Below are positions 28,144-37,271 of a stretch of 64,000 bases of DNA, piece by piece. Below the pieces are notes generated by a model. It was not told the origin of the DNA. It searched no databases and saw nothing but the letters and a program-made list of their open reading frames with translations. A program made the translations under genes and the position numbers. The stretch comes from Planctomycetota bacterium (GTDB lineage Bacteria; Planctomycetota; Phycisphaerae; UBA1845), in assembly GCA_016208685.1 (NCBI GenBank), contig JACQXM010000012.1, forward strand, positions 107,102 to 171,101, given 5' to 3'. How positions within the stretch are numbered: the stretch's first letter is position 1; each line of letters opens with the position of its first letter.

Positions 28144-29085
28144 TTACGTGTGGCGGATGACCTCGCGAACAACATAGTGAGGCCGGCCCTTCACCTCCTC
28201 ATACACCCGCCCGACGTACTCGCCGATCACGCCGAGAAACATGAGCTGCACGCCCAGTGAGAACACGATGGCTACGATCAGTGCGGTGAAGCCCTGGGGC
28301 GACTGGTCGAGCACGAGCTTCGCGTAGACGGCGTAGGCCACGAAGAGCAAAGATCCCGCGACCGCCACTCCGCCGACGACCGCCGCCGCGCGCAGCGGAA
28401 CCGTGCTGAAGGCGAACAGTCCGTCGAAGGCGAGCCGCAAGAGCTTGAGTGGCCGATACTTCGACACGCCCGCGACCCGCGTGCCCCGGTCCACCGTGAT
28501 GCCGGTCTGACGGAACCCCACCCAGCTCCGCAGCCCGCGCAGGTAACGATGTCGCTCGGGCGCGCTGCGCATGGCCTCGATCACCGGGCGCGAAAGCACG
28601 GCGAAGTCGCCCGCGTCGAGCGGCAGGCGCGTGTCCGAGAGCACGGCGATCAGGCGGTAGAACAGGTAGTAACACGCGCGAAGGTACCACGGCTCATGGC
28701 GCTCGCCGCGGCGGGCGTACACTACGTCAAAGCCCTCGGCCAGCTTGGCGAGAAGGGTCGGAATCGCCTCGGGAGGGTCCTGCAAGTCGGCATCCATGAC
28801 CACCACGGCGTCTCCGTGGGCGTGGTCCAGCGCGGCCGTGATCGCCGCCTGGTGGCCGAAGTTACGCGACAGCGCCACGATCGAGATCCGCAAGTCGCGC
28901 TCCGCCGCGGCTTTCAGAAGCGATACGGTGGCATCGCTACTGCCGTCGTCGACGAAGACGACTTCGTGCGGTCCGCCTGGCAACCCCTCAAGGACGCCCA
29001 TGAGGCGGCGCAACAGCTCGGGCAGTACGTCGGCCTCGTTGAATACCGGGATGGCGACGCTGACGCGCGGTGCCAGGGCGGTCAC
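28144..29085 (-). CDS. GT2 polyprenyl-phosphate glycosyltransferase (GtrB/DPM1-like)
   Basis: 313 residues. The N-terminal GT-A domain has SVAIPVFNEADVL, FVDDGSSD, ALSRNFGHQ and the metal-binding MDADLQDPP. Two C-terminal helices (about 225-300) and GVIGEYVGRVYEEVKGRP are typical of bactoprenol glucosyl- or mannosyltransferases that load sugar onto undecaprenyl phosphate. The start is GTG 29085, overlapping the upstream methyltransferase stop (GTGA) and preceded by AAAGGAG at seven bases. The longer in-frame extension to 29319 lies inside the methyltransferase gene and is not coding. It probably supplies the donor for the adjacent GT-C enzyme. Confidence 0.88.
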   Translation of the reverse strand: MTALAPRVSVAIPVFNEADVLPELLRRLMGVLEGLPGGPHEVVFVDDGSSDATVSLLKAAAERDLRISIVALSRNFGHQAAITAALDHAHGDAVVVMDADLQDPPEAIPTLLAKLAEGFDVVYARRGERHEPWYLRACYYLFYRLIAVLSDTRLPLDAGDFAVLSRPVIEAMRSAPERHRYLRGLRSWVGFRQTGITVDRGTRVAGVSKYRPLKLLRLAFDGLFAFSTVPLRAAAVVGGVAVAGSLLFVAYAVYAKLVLDQSPQGFTALIVAIVFSLGVQLMFLGVIGEYVGRVYEEVKGRPHYVVREVIRHT

Positions 29086-29681
29086 GTAGCGGCTCCTTTG
29101 AAGTACACCATGTTCCACAGCGTAATGCCGCACAGGCGCAGGCTGAAGGGCTCGAAGACCACCGGCCGGAAGCGCTCGGCGAGTAGTTCGCTCCAGCAGC
29201 CGACGGAGCGCGCGAAGCGGCCGCGATCGTGACGCGCCAGAAAGCGTGCCGGACCGCGGTGCGCCGGGAGGACCAGCTCCAGCACGTGCACGTATCCGGC
29301 GTCGCTGAGCACGCGCCACAGATTCGCAAGCAGGGCGCGGACTTCGCCATCGGCAAGGTGGTGCAGGAAACTGTTGATCAGCACGAAGTCGTAGCGCCGG
29401 TCCGGTGGCACACAGTAGGTGGTGGCATCGGCGGCGATGAACGTGCCGCGAAACCTGCGGGCCGCAGAGGCGATGTACGCGGGATTGATGTCGATGCCGC
29501 AGTAGTCGGTGTGTTCGAAGTGGCGGCTGTTGGTGCCTGGGCCGCAGCCGACATCCAACACCCGCCGCACGCTGCGCAGGTCGTTATGGCGACGGACAGG
29601 CCGCAACTTGGCTTCGGCAAACGGTCGCTGCCAGGCCCGGTAAACCCAGGGATATTCGAGAAGCCGGTTGCTGATGCTCAT
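29082..29681 (-). CDS. Class I SAM-dependent methyltransferase
   Basis: 199 residues. VLDVGCGPGTNSRHF is motif I, GIDINPAYI the acidic loop, and DFVLINSFLHHL the motif-III region. It sits between a GT-C gene and a GT2 gene with four-base overlaps at both ends (ATGA upstream, GTGA downstream), so the three are one translational unit. ATG 29681 is chosen for that overlap; an ATG at 29690 gives three more residues. A glycan or glycolipid target is inferred from context. Confidence 0.82.
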   Translation of the reverse strand: MSISNRLLEYPWVYRAWQRPFAEAKLRPVRRHNDLRSVRRVLDVGCGPGTNSRHFEHTDYCGIDINPAYIASAARRFRGTFIAADATTYCVPPDRRYDFVLINSFLHHLADGEVRALLANLWRVLSDAGYVHVLELVLPAHRGPARFLARHDRGRFARSVGCWSELLAERFRPVVFEPFSLRLCGITLWNMVYFKGAAT

Positions 29682-31528
29682 TCGCGCCATTGCACTCGAA
29701 ACCAGGCCAGGTTCGCGTTCCGCGGAAACCGTGCGTCCAGCGCCCTGCGCAACGGCGACGCCAGAGGAGGCGAGAACTCCGGGAACCGGTTCAGAACCAC
29801 CACGCGAACATCATGGCGTTCGATGGCCTCCAGGATGCGCTGTTCCCGGCCGGCGACGGGGTCGAAGAGGTCGTACATGGTGCGCGTCGGGTTCTTCATG
29901 CCGGTAAGGAAGTAGACTTCCGGACAATCGGGTGCGGCGTAAATGTAGGTTCCAGGGGCCGCGTGTTCCTGCACCACGCGCACCAGCTCTTCATAGAGGC
30001 CTTCGCTTTCCGGGGACACGGCGAGTCCGCCGCCGCGGCCGTCGAGGCGGCTGGTCTGCTCCACAAACATGTACTGAACGCCGATGGCGCGAATGAACCC
30101 ACGGTTCACCCAGGCCAGGGCAAAGCCCAGATAGAAGAGCGCCACGCAAAAATGCAGCACTCTGTAGCGCGGCGCCTGGAGCCGGACCACGGCCGCCAGC
30201 GCCAGCGCGACGAAGGGCGCGCCGTAGCAGAAGTATATGGCGAAGGAATAGGGGAATTGCACCAGGCTCGTGAGTGCCGCCATGGCGACCAACAGGAAGG
30301 CCGCACTTGAGTCGCCCGGCGCCCGCCGGAATGGACGCTCGCGGCGCGCCAGGGCCACCGTAAGGGCAACCGCCGCCAGGGGGACGAGCGGACGGAGGGA
30401 GTTCCAGACGACCGGGTACACCTGGGGATCGCCGCCGTAGAACAATAGACCGGCGAGGCCTGCCGCACCCAGCCCGGTGGCGAGGGTGTGTACGAAGGCC
30501 GGGAGTCGGAGCGGTAGCACCAGAAGAACGCCGTAGGGGATGGCGTAGGCGAGGGTGTGCCAATGGGGCAGGGAATAGGTGGCGCTTTCGAATCGCTTAA
30601 GGGGGCGGATCAAGACCCCGTCGTACAGAGCCGGCAGCGCGCCGGCGAGGACGTAGGGTACGAGGAAGATCGCCACGGGCAGGACGCATCCGGCCGCGAA
30701 GGGCAGCACCAGGCGGGCCAGGTCGGTGAATGATGCGGCAAGCGTGCTCGCCCTCGTCCGCCACTGTGTCTGCATGATCAGCAGCGCCAGGGCTGCGGAG
30801 GGGAAAACGAAGTGGATGATCTCCATGGCGGGCGCGGCTTGGAACCGTTGTGTAACCAGCGCCAGGAGCGAGCCGAGGAATGTCAGCAGCAGGGCACTCA
30901 CAAAGGCGGGATACACGGGACCGGCCCGGTTCGCGGCCCCCAAGGTCTCCGGAGATTCCTCCGGCGGAAGAAACAGTAGGAAAAACCCTGCCGCGGCGAG
31001 GTAGTAGGCCCCTGTGATCTTGACGAGGAGCGAGAGCCCACCCAGAACACCGGCCAGGAGGAGCCATCGCCGGCGCCGCACATCCAGGTAGCGAAGTAGC
31101 GCCGCCGTCCCGAACGTCGCCAGGAACAGCGTGTACCAGGAGGGAAGCGCGGCGAAGTAGTTGGGCATCGTCCATGCCACGCAGAGCAGAGTGATTAGAG
31201 CGGCGATCCAGCAGTCTCCCACGCGGCGCGCCAGGCCATAGACCGCGGGTATCCAGAGGATGGCGCAAACCAGTAGCACCCACCGAGGCGCGGCAAGGTC
31301 GGCGCCCAGAAATCGGAATGCGGCGGCATGCCAGAAGGTCAGGGCGCCGGTGTAGACCTCGTCGAAGTCGCGGTGGGGGAGCTGGCCCTCGAGCACCCGC
31401 TCCGCGGAATGCGCGATCAACCCTTCGTCATGGGGTATCCAGCCGCGGAAGGCGAAGGTCGCCAGGTACGCGCTGGATGCGGCCCACACGCACAGAAACA
31501 CCCAGCGATTGCGGTTTCTTGGCGTCAT
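29678..31528 (-). CDS. Polytopic membrane protein, GT-C (family 39-like) glycosyltransferase
   Basis: 616 residues with 12 or more helices. The first outer loop has WIPHDEGLIAH followed by HRDFDEVYTG, matching the acidic DE/DF motifs of GT-C enzymes. A soluble tail of about 130 residues (YAAPDCPEVYFLTG) ends the protein. It begins a three-gene translationally coupled block with a methyltransferase and a GT2 donor-forming enzyme. Together they fit a route that makes a polyprenyl-linked sugar, transfers it outside and methylates an intermediate. Confidence 0.76.
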   Translation of the reverse strand: MTPRNRNRWVFLCVWAASSAYLATFAFRGWIPHDEGLIAHSAERVLEGQLPHRDFDEVYTGALTFWHAAAFRFLGADLAAPRWVLLVCAILWIPAVYGLARRVGDCWIAALITLLCVAWTMPNYFAALPSWYTLFLATFGTAALLRYLDVRRRRWLLLAGVLGGLSLLVKITGAYYLAAAGFFLLFLPPEESPETLGAANRAGPVYPAFVSALLLTFLGSLLALVTQRFQAAPAMEIIHFVFPSAALALLIMQTQWRTRASTLAASFTDLARLVLPFAAGCVLPVAIFLVPYVLAGALPALYDGVLIRPLKRFESATYSLPHWHTLAYAIPYGVLLVLPLRLPAFVHTLATGLGAAGLAGLLFYGGDPQVYPVVWNSLRPLVPLAAVALTVALARRERPFRRAPGDSSAAFLLVAMAALTSLVQFPYSFAIYFCYGAPFVALALAAVVRLQAPRYRVLHFCVALFYLGFALAWVNRGFIRAIGVQYMFVEQTSRLDGRGGGLAVSPESEGLYEELVRVVQEHAAPGTYIYAAPDCPEVYFLTGMKNPTRTMYDLFDPVAGREQRILEAIERHDVRVVVLNRFPEFSPPLASPLRRALDARFPRNANLAWFRVQWRE

Positions 31529-31543
31529 GGGGATGGTGCCCGA

Positions 31544-31993
31544 TCAGAAGAGCCGGCGGGAGTCGAGCAGCACGCAGATGGGCCCATCGTTGATGCTCCG
31601 CACGCTCATGTGGTCGCCGAAAGAGCCGCGCCGGACCTCGGCGCCGGCCGTCGCCAGCCGATCGCAGAAGCGCTGGTAGAGCGGCAACGCCGCCTCCGGC
31701 GCCGCCGCGTCCTCGAACCCCGGTCGCCGGCCCCGCCGCGCATCGGCCTGCACCGTGAACGCGCTAACCGCGAGCACCGCGCCGCCCGCCTGCACCACGT
31801 CGAGGTTCATCCGTCCCTCGGCATCGGAAAAAACGCGGAGAAACCGCACCTTCTCCGCCAGATAGTCGGCATCGGCCGGCTGGTCCTCGCGGTGAACGCC
31901 GAGGTAGACGAGCAGTCCGGATGCAACCTCCGCGGTGGTGGCGCCGCCCACCTCAACGCCGGCCTCGAACACTCGTTGGACGACGGCGCGCAC
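31544..31993 (-). CDS. dtd: D-aminoacyl-tRNA deacylase
   Basis: 149 residues, the usual Dtd length. It frees D-amino acids (and misattached glycine) from tRNA. It opens VRAVVQRV, has a SAFTVQAD segment for the usual SQFTLYAD with the catalytic-site Thr, then GRRPGF, and ends with MSVRSINDGPICVLLDS for the cross-subunit Gly-cis-Pro motif; Cys replaces the usual Thr after NDGP. Start GTG 31993 is fixed by GGAGG five bases upstream and lies 17 bases after the WYL gene stop. Confidence 0.9.
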   Translation of the reverse strand: MRAVVQRVFEAGVEVGGATTAEVASGLLVYLGVHREDQPADADYLAEKVRFLRVFSDAEGRMNLDVVQAGGAVLAVSAFTVQADARRGRRPGFEDAAAPEAALPLYQRFCDRLATAGAEVRRGSFGDHMSVRSINDGPICVLLDSRRLF

Positions 31994-32009
31994 CGGGGCC
32001 TCCGCGACG

Positions 32010-32999
32010 CTACGCCACCGGATCGGCGGCGGCGAGGTAGTAGTCCAGCATGCGGCGGGCATGTCCCGCGACGATGCGGCGCAAGGCCGCCGGCTCGAGT
32101 ACCCTTGCCTGATCGCCGTAGCCCAGCACCCACCAGGCGATTTCGTCCACACCGTCCACGTCCGCTTCGAAAAGCAACGAACCGTCCTCCTGCGGCGTGG
32201 TTCGCTGGGTTTTGTGCCAGCGGATCTCCGCCACGCATCCTGCGACCTTGGCCTCGAAGCGTATGCGCACATGATAGCGGCGGTCGCCGCGAATCACCTG
32301 CCAGGCGTTCCCCAGGTATTCGTCCAGGTTGAAACGGGCATCGGCACGGTAGGGACGGTGCAGCACCTTGATGCCGCGGATGCGCTCCACCTTGAAGGTG
32401 CGGACGGCTTCGGAGGATTCGGCGTAGCCGATGAGGTACCAGCCCTGTTGCAGGTAGATGAGTCGATAGGGGTGGATCACGAACTCCAGGAGCCGGTCGT
32501 CGGCGTAGGAGTCGTACTCCACCCACACCGGGCTGTGCTTGGAAAGTGCCAGTTGCAAAACAGGGATGGCGTTGCGCACCGCCTCGGGGTCGGAGGCTCG
32601 GTCCAGGCGGACGCCTACGCCGTCGAGCAGCGGGCCGCAGTAATCCTGCATCGCCTGCGGCAACATGCTTTCGATCTTCATGCCCGCGGAGCTCGCGGCG
32701 CCGGGGTCGGGCATGAACGGCTGGCGCAAGGCGTGCCGGGCCGCGATCATCAGCGCCAGCGCTTCGGCATGCGAAAGAGCCACGGGTGGAAGCAGGGCCA
32801 CGCGGTCGGTGGAGTAACGGCGCGTGACGGCGTCAAAGCGGTAGGTGATCCCCGCCTCCGCCAGCAGGTTAAGGTCGCGGAACAACGTCCGCCGGGAGAC
32901 GCGCAGAGAATCGGCGAGGTCGTCGACGGCGTAGGATCGCCCTGATTGCAGGACCTGGATCAGGCGCAGCAAACGCTCGACTCGTTTGCCATGTACCAC
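32010..32999 (-). CDS. HTH/WYL-domain transcriptional regulator (YafY type)
   Basis: 329 residues: an N-terminal DeoR-like helix-turn-helix (YAVDDLADSLRVSRRTLFRDLNLL), a middle region, and a C-terminal WYL module with GWYLIGYAESSEAVRTFKVERI. WYL domains bind nucleotides or nucleic acid and often control DNA-damage or defence genes, but many have other targets. GTG 32999 follows GGAGGA at six bases and is preferred; an ATG at 33023, one base after the upstream stop, is also possible by coupling. No defence gene is nearby. It lies in a minus-strand run with a membrane protein upstream and dtd downstream. Confidence 0.85.
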   Translation of the reverse strand: MVHGKRVERLLRLIQVLQSGRSYAVDDLADSLRVSRRTLFRDLNLLAEAGITYRFDAVTRRYSTDRVALLPPVALSHAEALALMIAARHALRQPFMPDPGAASSAGMKIESMLPQAMQDYCGPLLDGVGVRLDRASDPEAVRNAIPVLQLALSKHSPVWVEYDSYADDRLLEFVIHPYRLIYLQQGWYLIGYAESSEAVRTFKVERIRGIKVLHRPYRADARFNLDEYLGNAWQVIRGDRRYHVRIRFEAKVAGCVAEIRWHKTQRTTPQEDGSLLFEADVDGVDEIAWWVLGYGDQARVLEPAALRRIVAGHARRMLDYYLAAADPVA

Positions 33000-33024
33000 A
33001 CGTGTTCCTCCCGCGCCGGCCATG

Positions 33025-34533
33025 CTATCCGAAACGCGGAGTATAGGGCAGCATGCGGACGAGCATGAAGCCGGCGGTGGAGACCAGCGCCAGAAGCGTC
33101 AAGATGTGGAAGGTCGGCCGTCGCCATTGACGCGCCGCCCAGAGGAACACCAACAACAGCAGCAGATTTCCGCCGAACCCCGCGGTGACGCGCCCCAGGG
33201 AGAAGTCCGGAGTTCCGACCTCGCGCAGCCGGGGCCAGACGGCCATCATCCCCGCCACCGTGAGGGCGGCCGCGGCGGTCAGGAACGCCGCGTGGCGCGT
33301 GTGCGGAAGCCAGCGATCCGCCGTCTCGCAGACTCCGCCGCCCAGGAGGCGTCGCCGCCAGATGCGCGCCAGTTGGGTGTGCAGCCCGGCGGCCAGGGCC
33401 AGTCCGATCAGCAGCGCGTTGAGCACCATGGGGTACCGTTCGGCCATGGAGAGCGGAACGTGGGGCAGGAGGCAGACGCAAGCGCCGCCGAGCGTGATGG
33501 AGGCGAGCCCCATCGTCGCTTCGCACAAGCCGCCTCCGCCCAGCCGCCGCGCCAGGAGCGCGCATGCGCCCACGCCCAGGCCCGCGGAAGCCGTGATCAT
33601 TATGGTCGGCGCGCGCCACCTGCCGCTCGCCGTGTCCAAGGGGACTGCATAGTGGTAGGCCGCCAACACCAGCAGGGCGGTCGCCATGGCGCCGCATACC
33701 ATCCGCAGTCCGGTCCACGCCGTGCTCAAGGTCGGTCTGCCGGGACGTGGGACTGTGGCGGAGCTTGTGCCAACTACCGATCGCGGTTCGGCGAGCGCGG
33801 TGGCGGCTAGCACGAAGGCCAGCCAGGCGCACAGTAGCGTCGTACTCCACGTGCGGTAAAGTCCACCGTGCGGGGCGACGTAGAACACTGGAGCCAGCAG
33901 GCAGGCCCACGCGCCGGTGGCGGCGCCTCCCGCGGTCAGACAGGCCGTCAGGCGTGGATCTCGCGTGGACAGCCGTCCCACGGCACAGGCCAGCAACAGG
34001 AGACACCAGGTGATCAACCCTCCCGGTCCGAATCCGAACTCCGGGACGTCCGCGGAAGGGACAACCGTAACCAGCTCCACCGCCACATAGACGGTGCGGA
34101 CTCCGAGGATCACGATGAGAACACTGGCGGAGATGACCCCCGAGAGCACCGTGATCAGTTGCACCGCTGCCAGAGGCGGGGGCAGGGGGGCGGAAACCAG
34201 ACGATCCCTGGTTAGGAGGCGTGTACCGGCCGCGAGGGCGACGGCTCCGAACAGCGTCACGACGCCGAACCACTGGGCAAGGTGTTCTCCGGCGCTTCGC
34301 GGCAGGAAGACGAACCACAAGGAAACGGCAAGGCCCAGCGTGGCGACCGATCCGATAACCAGCCAGCGCAGAAGAGCGCGCCGGGTGATCGCGGCCTGCG
34401 TTCGGTCCGGAGCCAGTTCGCGGTGCGAACCCAGAGGGGTCCGATAGTCGCCGCGAACAAACGAAACGCTGGGCTTCGAGCGCCACACGCGCCGGAGGCT
34501 CTGCCACCAATTCCGATGGGGATCTGCGTGCAT
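33025..34533 (-). CDS. Polytopic membrane protein of unknown function
   Basis: About 502 residues. A cytoplasmic basic N-terminus of about 55 residues is followed by roughly 11-12 hydrophobic segments. The C-terminal half shows a repeated pattern RRLxGGGxCE (about residues 320 and 395) that hints at an internal duplication. I do not recognise a family. ATG 34533 was chosen; a GTG at 34602 is in frame, and neither has a strong ribosome site. The stop lies one base upstream of the alternative start of the WYL regulator gene, so the two are linked. Confidence 0.7.
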   Translation of the reverse strand: MHADPHRNWWQSLRRVWRSKPSVSFVRGDYRTPLGSHRELAPDRTQAAITRRALLRWLVIGSVATLGLAVSLWFVFLPRSAGEHLAQWFGVVTLFGAVALAAGTRLLTRDRLVSAPLPPPLAAVQLITVLSGVISASVLIVILGVRTVYVAVELVTVVPSADVPEFGFGPGGLITWCLLLLACAVGRLSTRDPRLTACLTAGGAATGAWACLLAPVFYVAPHGGLYRTWSTTLLCAWLAFVLAATALAEPRSVVGTSSATVPRPGRPTLSTAWTGLRMVCGAMATALLVLAAYHYAVPLDTASGRWRAPTIMITASAGLGVGACALLARRLGGGGLCEATMGLASITLGGACVCLLPHVPLSMAERYPMVLNALLIGLALAAGLHTQLARIWRRRLLGGGVCETADRWLPHTRHAAFLTAAAALTVAGMMAVWPRLREVGTPDFSLGRVTAGFGGNLLLLLVFLWAARQWRRPTFHILTLLALVSTAGFMLVRMLPYTPRFG

Positions 34534-34764
34534 CCGCGAAGGATATCGGCGGTCGACGGAGGCCGCCGCAGCCGCAAACCGCCGGACCTGAGGCCCGGGC
34601 ACCCGCGCGCGCCGCGCTCACAGGGTTAAGAGGGGCTGATGGTTGCACGTCGGAGACGGATATGTGTCACGGGGCGAGCGCTGCGGACGGCGTCCACAAA
34701 GGGGCCGTTCGTCCCGTGCTGCGGTGGCGCGGGCGCAACCGATCCCAACTCGGCAGTGCCGGGC

Positions 34765-34870
34765 CTAGCAGCCCGTGGCGAAAAGCGGTCCACGCGATGT
34801 GGCACGGGCATCCTGCCCGTGAAACCATGGGCTGGAAGCCCATGCCACGAGTTGTGCCACAGGCTGCTAG
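34765..34870. repeat. REP-like element with terminal inverted repeats and two internal hairpins
   Basis: A 106-base element bounded by 15-base inverted ends: CTAGCAGCCCGTGGC at 34765-34779 and the complement of CTAGCAGCCTGTGGC at 34856-34870 (14 of 15 matching). Inside lie two perfect 8-base hairpins: CACGGGCA/TGCCCGTG at 34803-34821 and CATGGGCT/AGCCCATG at 34826-34844. These are enclosed by GTGGCA (34799) and TGCCAC (34843-34848). The nested layout resembles bacterial REP/BIME elements. Its right end supplies the tatA stop codon. Confidence 0.7.
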
Positions 34871-35169
34871 TCGACTTTGGAGGGCACGCGGTCTTGCGGG
34901 CCGGGCGGCGTGGGGGTCGCCGAGGGAGTGGAGGACTCGCCGGTGCGCTGTTCGAGCCGCGGTGGAGCCGGGGTCGCCGGACGATCCGCCTGTTCAATAT
35001 CGTCCTTCACTTCGCGGATGCCCTTCTTGAACTCGACGATGCTCTTCCCCAGCGATCGTGCCACATCGGGCAGGCGCCGGCCGAAAACCAGCAGCGCCAC
35101 GACCAGGATGATGATCCACTCCGTCGTGCCGGGCATGGAGAACAAAGCGAGGAACGACTCTGATTTCAT
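34867..35169 (-). CDS. tatA: Twin-arginine translocase subunit TatA/TatE
   Basis: 100 residues. An N-terminal helix (TEWIIILVVALLVFG) is followed by the invariant FGxxxLPxxxxxxGxxxxxFKKG pattern (FGRRLPDVARSLGKSIVEFKKG shows it) and a Pro/Thr-rich cytoplasmic tail. TatA oligomers form the pore used by TatC-recognised folded proteins. AGGA lies seven bases before the ATG. The stop codon and last codons lie in the inverted repeat of an adjoining REP-like element. It diverges from metG and is unlinked to tatC at the window start. Confidence 0.92.
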   Translation of the reverse strand: MKSESFLALFSMPGTTEWIIILVVALLVFGRRLPDVARSLGKSIVEFKKGIREVKDDIEQADRPATPAPPRLEQRTGESSTPSATPTPPGPQDRVPSKVD

Positions 35170-35444
35170 GGTGTGTTCCTACCGTGCGGCGCGGCGGCGG
35201 ACGGGGCACGGTCGCCCCTTGTCGTCGAGCCGGGGGCATTGCCGCCTTCAACGCCGTTACGGATTATACGGACACCGCGCCGCAGGCGTCAAAACCCGTT
35301 TTTCATCGGTCGTTCGCCGTACCAGGGAGCAGCTATTCTTGCGGATGACGCCGGCCGTTATAGAATCGCGGCCCGTCCCTCGCCCGTTGCGAGCGGCGGC
35401 GCGAGGCTCGTGGCCCGCCCGGATGCTAAGGCAGATACTACTGT

Positions 35445-37184
35445 ATGGCCCAGAGACGGTTCCTGGTTACCGCCGCCCTGCCCTACTCGAACGGACGCCT
35501 GCACGTCGGGCACATCGCCGGAGCCTACCTGCCGGCGGACACCTATGTGCGTTACCTGCGGGCCACCGGCGCCGACGTGCGGTTCATCTGCGGCAGCGAT
35601 GACAACGGCGTTGCCGCCCTGAAGACGGCCCGGGAGCAGGGCCGCGACGTGGCCGACCTGACGCGGCATTACAACCGCTGCCAGCAGGCCGATTTCGCCG
35701 GCTTGTGGATCAACTTCGACATTTACGGCGGCACCCACCAGCCGGACTATGTGGCCGTTCACGAAAGATTCTCGCAGGACTTCTTTCTCAAGATCCACGA
35801 GAAGGGGCTCTTCACCAAGCGAACCGACAAGCAGCTCTACGACCTGGAAGCGCAGCAGTTCCTGCCCGATCGTTTCGTTCGCGGGCGCTGTCCCCATTGC
35901 GGTTCGGACAAGGCCTTCGGAGACCAGTGCGAAGGCTGCGGCCGGGCGCTGGATCAGATCAGTCTGCTCGACCCGGTCAGCATGATGACCTCCAGCAAGC
36001 CGGTGCTGCGCGACACGGTACATTGGTATCTGCGTCTGGATCGCCTGCAAGCGCGCCTCGCCGCGTGGCTCACGGAGAAGAAGAACGGGCGCACGGGCGG
36101 CGCCTGCTGGCGTCCCGTGGTGATCAACCAGTCTCTGGGGCGGATCGAATCCGAAGGGCTGCCGGAGCGGGCGATGACACGGGATCTCACCTGGGGCGTG
36201 CCCCTTCCGCTGGACGACCCGGATGCCAAGGGTAAGTCGCTATACGTATGGTTTGACGCGCCGATCGGCTACGTTTCGTTCACCGCCGCCCTATGCCGCC
36301 GGCGCGGCGAAGCGCTTGAGGACTATGAGCGCTGGTGGAAGGACCCGGAATGCAGGGTCGTCCACTTCATCGGCGAGGACAACATCGTTTTCCACGCCAT
36401 CACCTGGCCGGCGATGCTGCTGGCGACGCACGACAGCGAGAGCATCCAGGGCGAGCGGCACGAGTACCAGCTTCCTCACAACGTGGTCGCCAACTCCTTC
36501 ATGAACATCAAGTTCCCGGGCAAGGACGAGGAGAAGATCAGCAAGAGTCGGGGAAACGCGGTGTGGATCGAGGACTACCTGCGCACCTTCGACCCCGATC
36601 CGCTGCGCTATTACCTAACGGTTGCCGCCCCGGAGCAGGCGCGCACGGCGTTTGACGTGGACGATTTCATCGCCCGCAACAACGGCGAGCTGCTGAATGC
36701 CTTCGGCAACTTCTTCAACCGCACGTTGACCTTCGCCCATCGGTACTTCGAGGGAAAGGTGCCTGCTCCTGGGGAGCGGGCGGCCGAGGATCGTGAGCAG
36801 CTCCAGCGCTGTGGCGATGCCGTTCGGATGGCCGGCGAAGCGCTCGAGGCGTGCCGCTTCAAGGCGGCTTTGGCCGAGGTGATGTCCCTCGCCCGTGCCG
36901 GCAATGGGTACTTCGACGCCACCAAGCCGTTCCAGACGCGTAAGAGCGACATGGAAGCCTGCGGTCGGGCCATCAATGTCTGCCTGCAAACGGCGCGGAC
37001 GCTGACGACGATTATCGCCCCCTTTCTGCCTTGCACGGCGGAGAAGTGCGCTAAGATGCTCCGGCCGGACGGTGATTATCGCGCATGGGCGGCGGCAACC
37101 TCCGAGCTGCGGGCGGAACACCCCCTCGGGGAGCCGGAGATTCTGGTCAAGAAGCTGGAAGCCAAGGAGCTCTTCGCCGATTAG
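35445..37184 (+). CDS. metG: Methionyl-tRNA synthetase
   Basis: 579 residues, class I synthetase that charges tRNA-Met. HVGH at residues 20-23 is the HIGH signature and KISKS at 364-368 the second ATP motif. A knuckle with Cys149, Cys152, Cys162 and Cys165 binds zinc. The anticodon-binding helical domain follows (NNGELLNAFGNFFNR onward). The optional C-terminal tRNA-binding domain of EMAP type is absent. The 275-base gap before it, shared with divergent tatA, shows no T-box-like structure that I can recognise. Confidence 0.94.
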   Translation: MAQRRFLVTAALPYSNGRLHVGHIAGAYLPADTYVRYLRATGADVRFICGSDDNGVAALKTAREQGRDVADLTRHYNRCQQADFAGLWINFDIYGGTHQPDYVAVHERFSQDFFLKIHEKGLFTKRTDKQLYDLEAQQFLPDRFVRGRCPHCGSDKAFGDQCEGCGRALDQISLLDPVSMMTSSKPVLRDTVHWYLRLDRLQARLAAWLTEKKNGRTGGACWRPVVINQSLGRIESEGLPERAMTRDLTWGVPLPLDDPDAKGKSLYVWFDAPIGYVSFTAALCRRRGEALEDYERWWKDPECRVVHFIGEDNIVFHAITWPAMLLATHDSESIQGERHEYQLPHNVVANSFMNIKFPGKDEEKISKSRGNAVWIEDYLRTFDPDPLRYYLTVAAPEQARTAFDVDDFIARNNGELLNAFGNFFNRTLTFAHRYFEGKVPAPGERAAEDREQLQRCGDAVRMAGEALEACRFKAALAEVMSLARAGNGYFDATKPFQTRKSDMEACGRAINVCLQTARTLTTIIAPFLPCTAEKCAKMLRPDGDYRAWAAATSELRAEHPLGEPEILVKKLEAKELFAD

Positions 37185-37271
37185 GTCCGTCGGGGCGGGG
37201 GATCCCGCGCCCTGGGAGGCTGCGTTAAAGCCGCGGGAGCTGCGATCGACGGGGGCGACAACGAGAAGAAC

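Noticed and set aside
32010..34533. WYL regulator as marker of a defence island
   Set aside because: Neighbours are a membrane protein, dtd and glycan genes; no nuclease, helicase or toxin gene is present.
32960..34648. 562-codon open frame on - overlapping the membrane protein gene in another frame
   Set aside because: Composition is Arg/Pro/Gly-rich as expected for a shadow frame at high GC. The alternative frame gives clear membrane helices and fits the WYL gene boundary.
35170..35444. T-box or other riboswitch before metG
   Set aside because: No specifier stem or conserved T-box sequence could be found.
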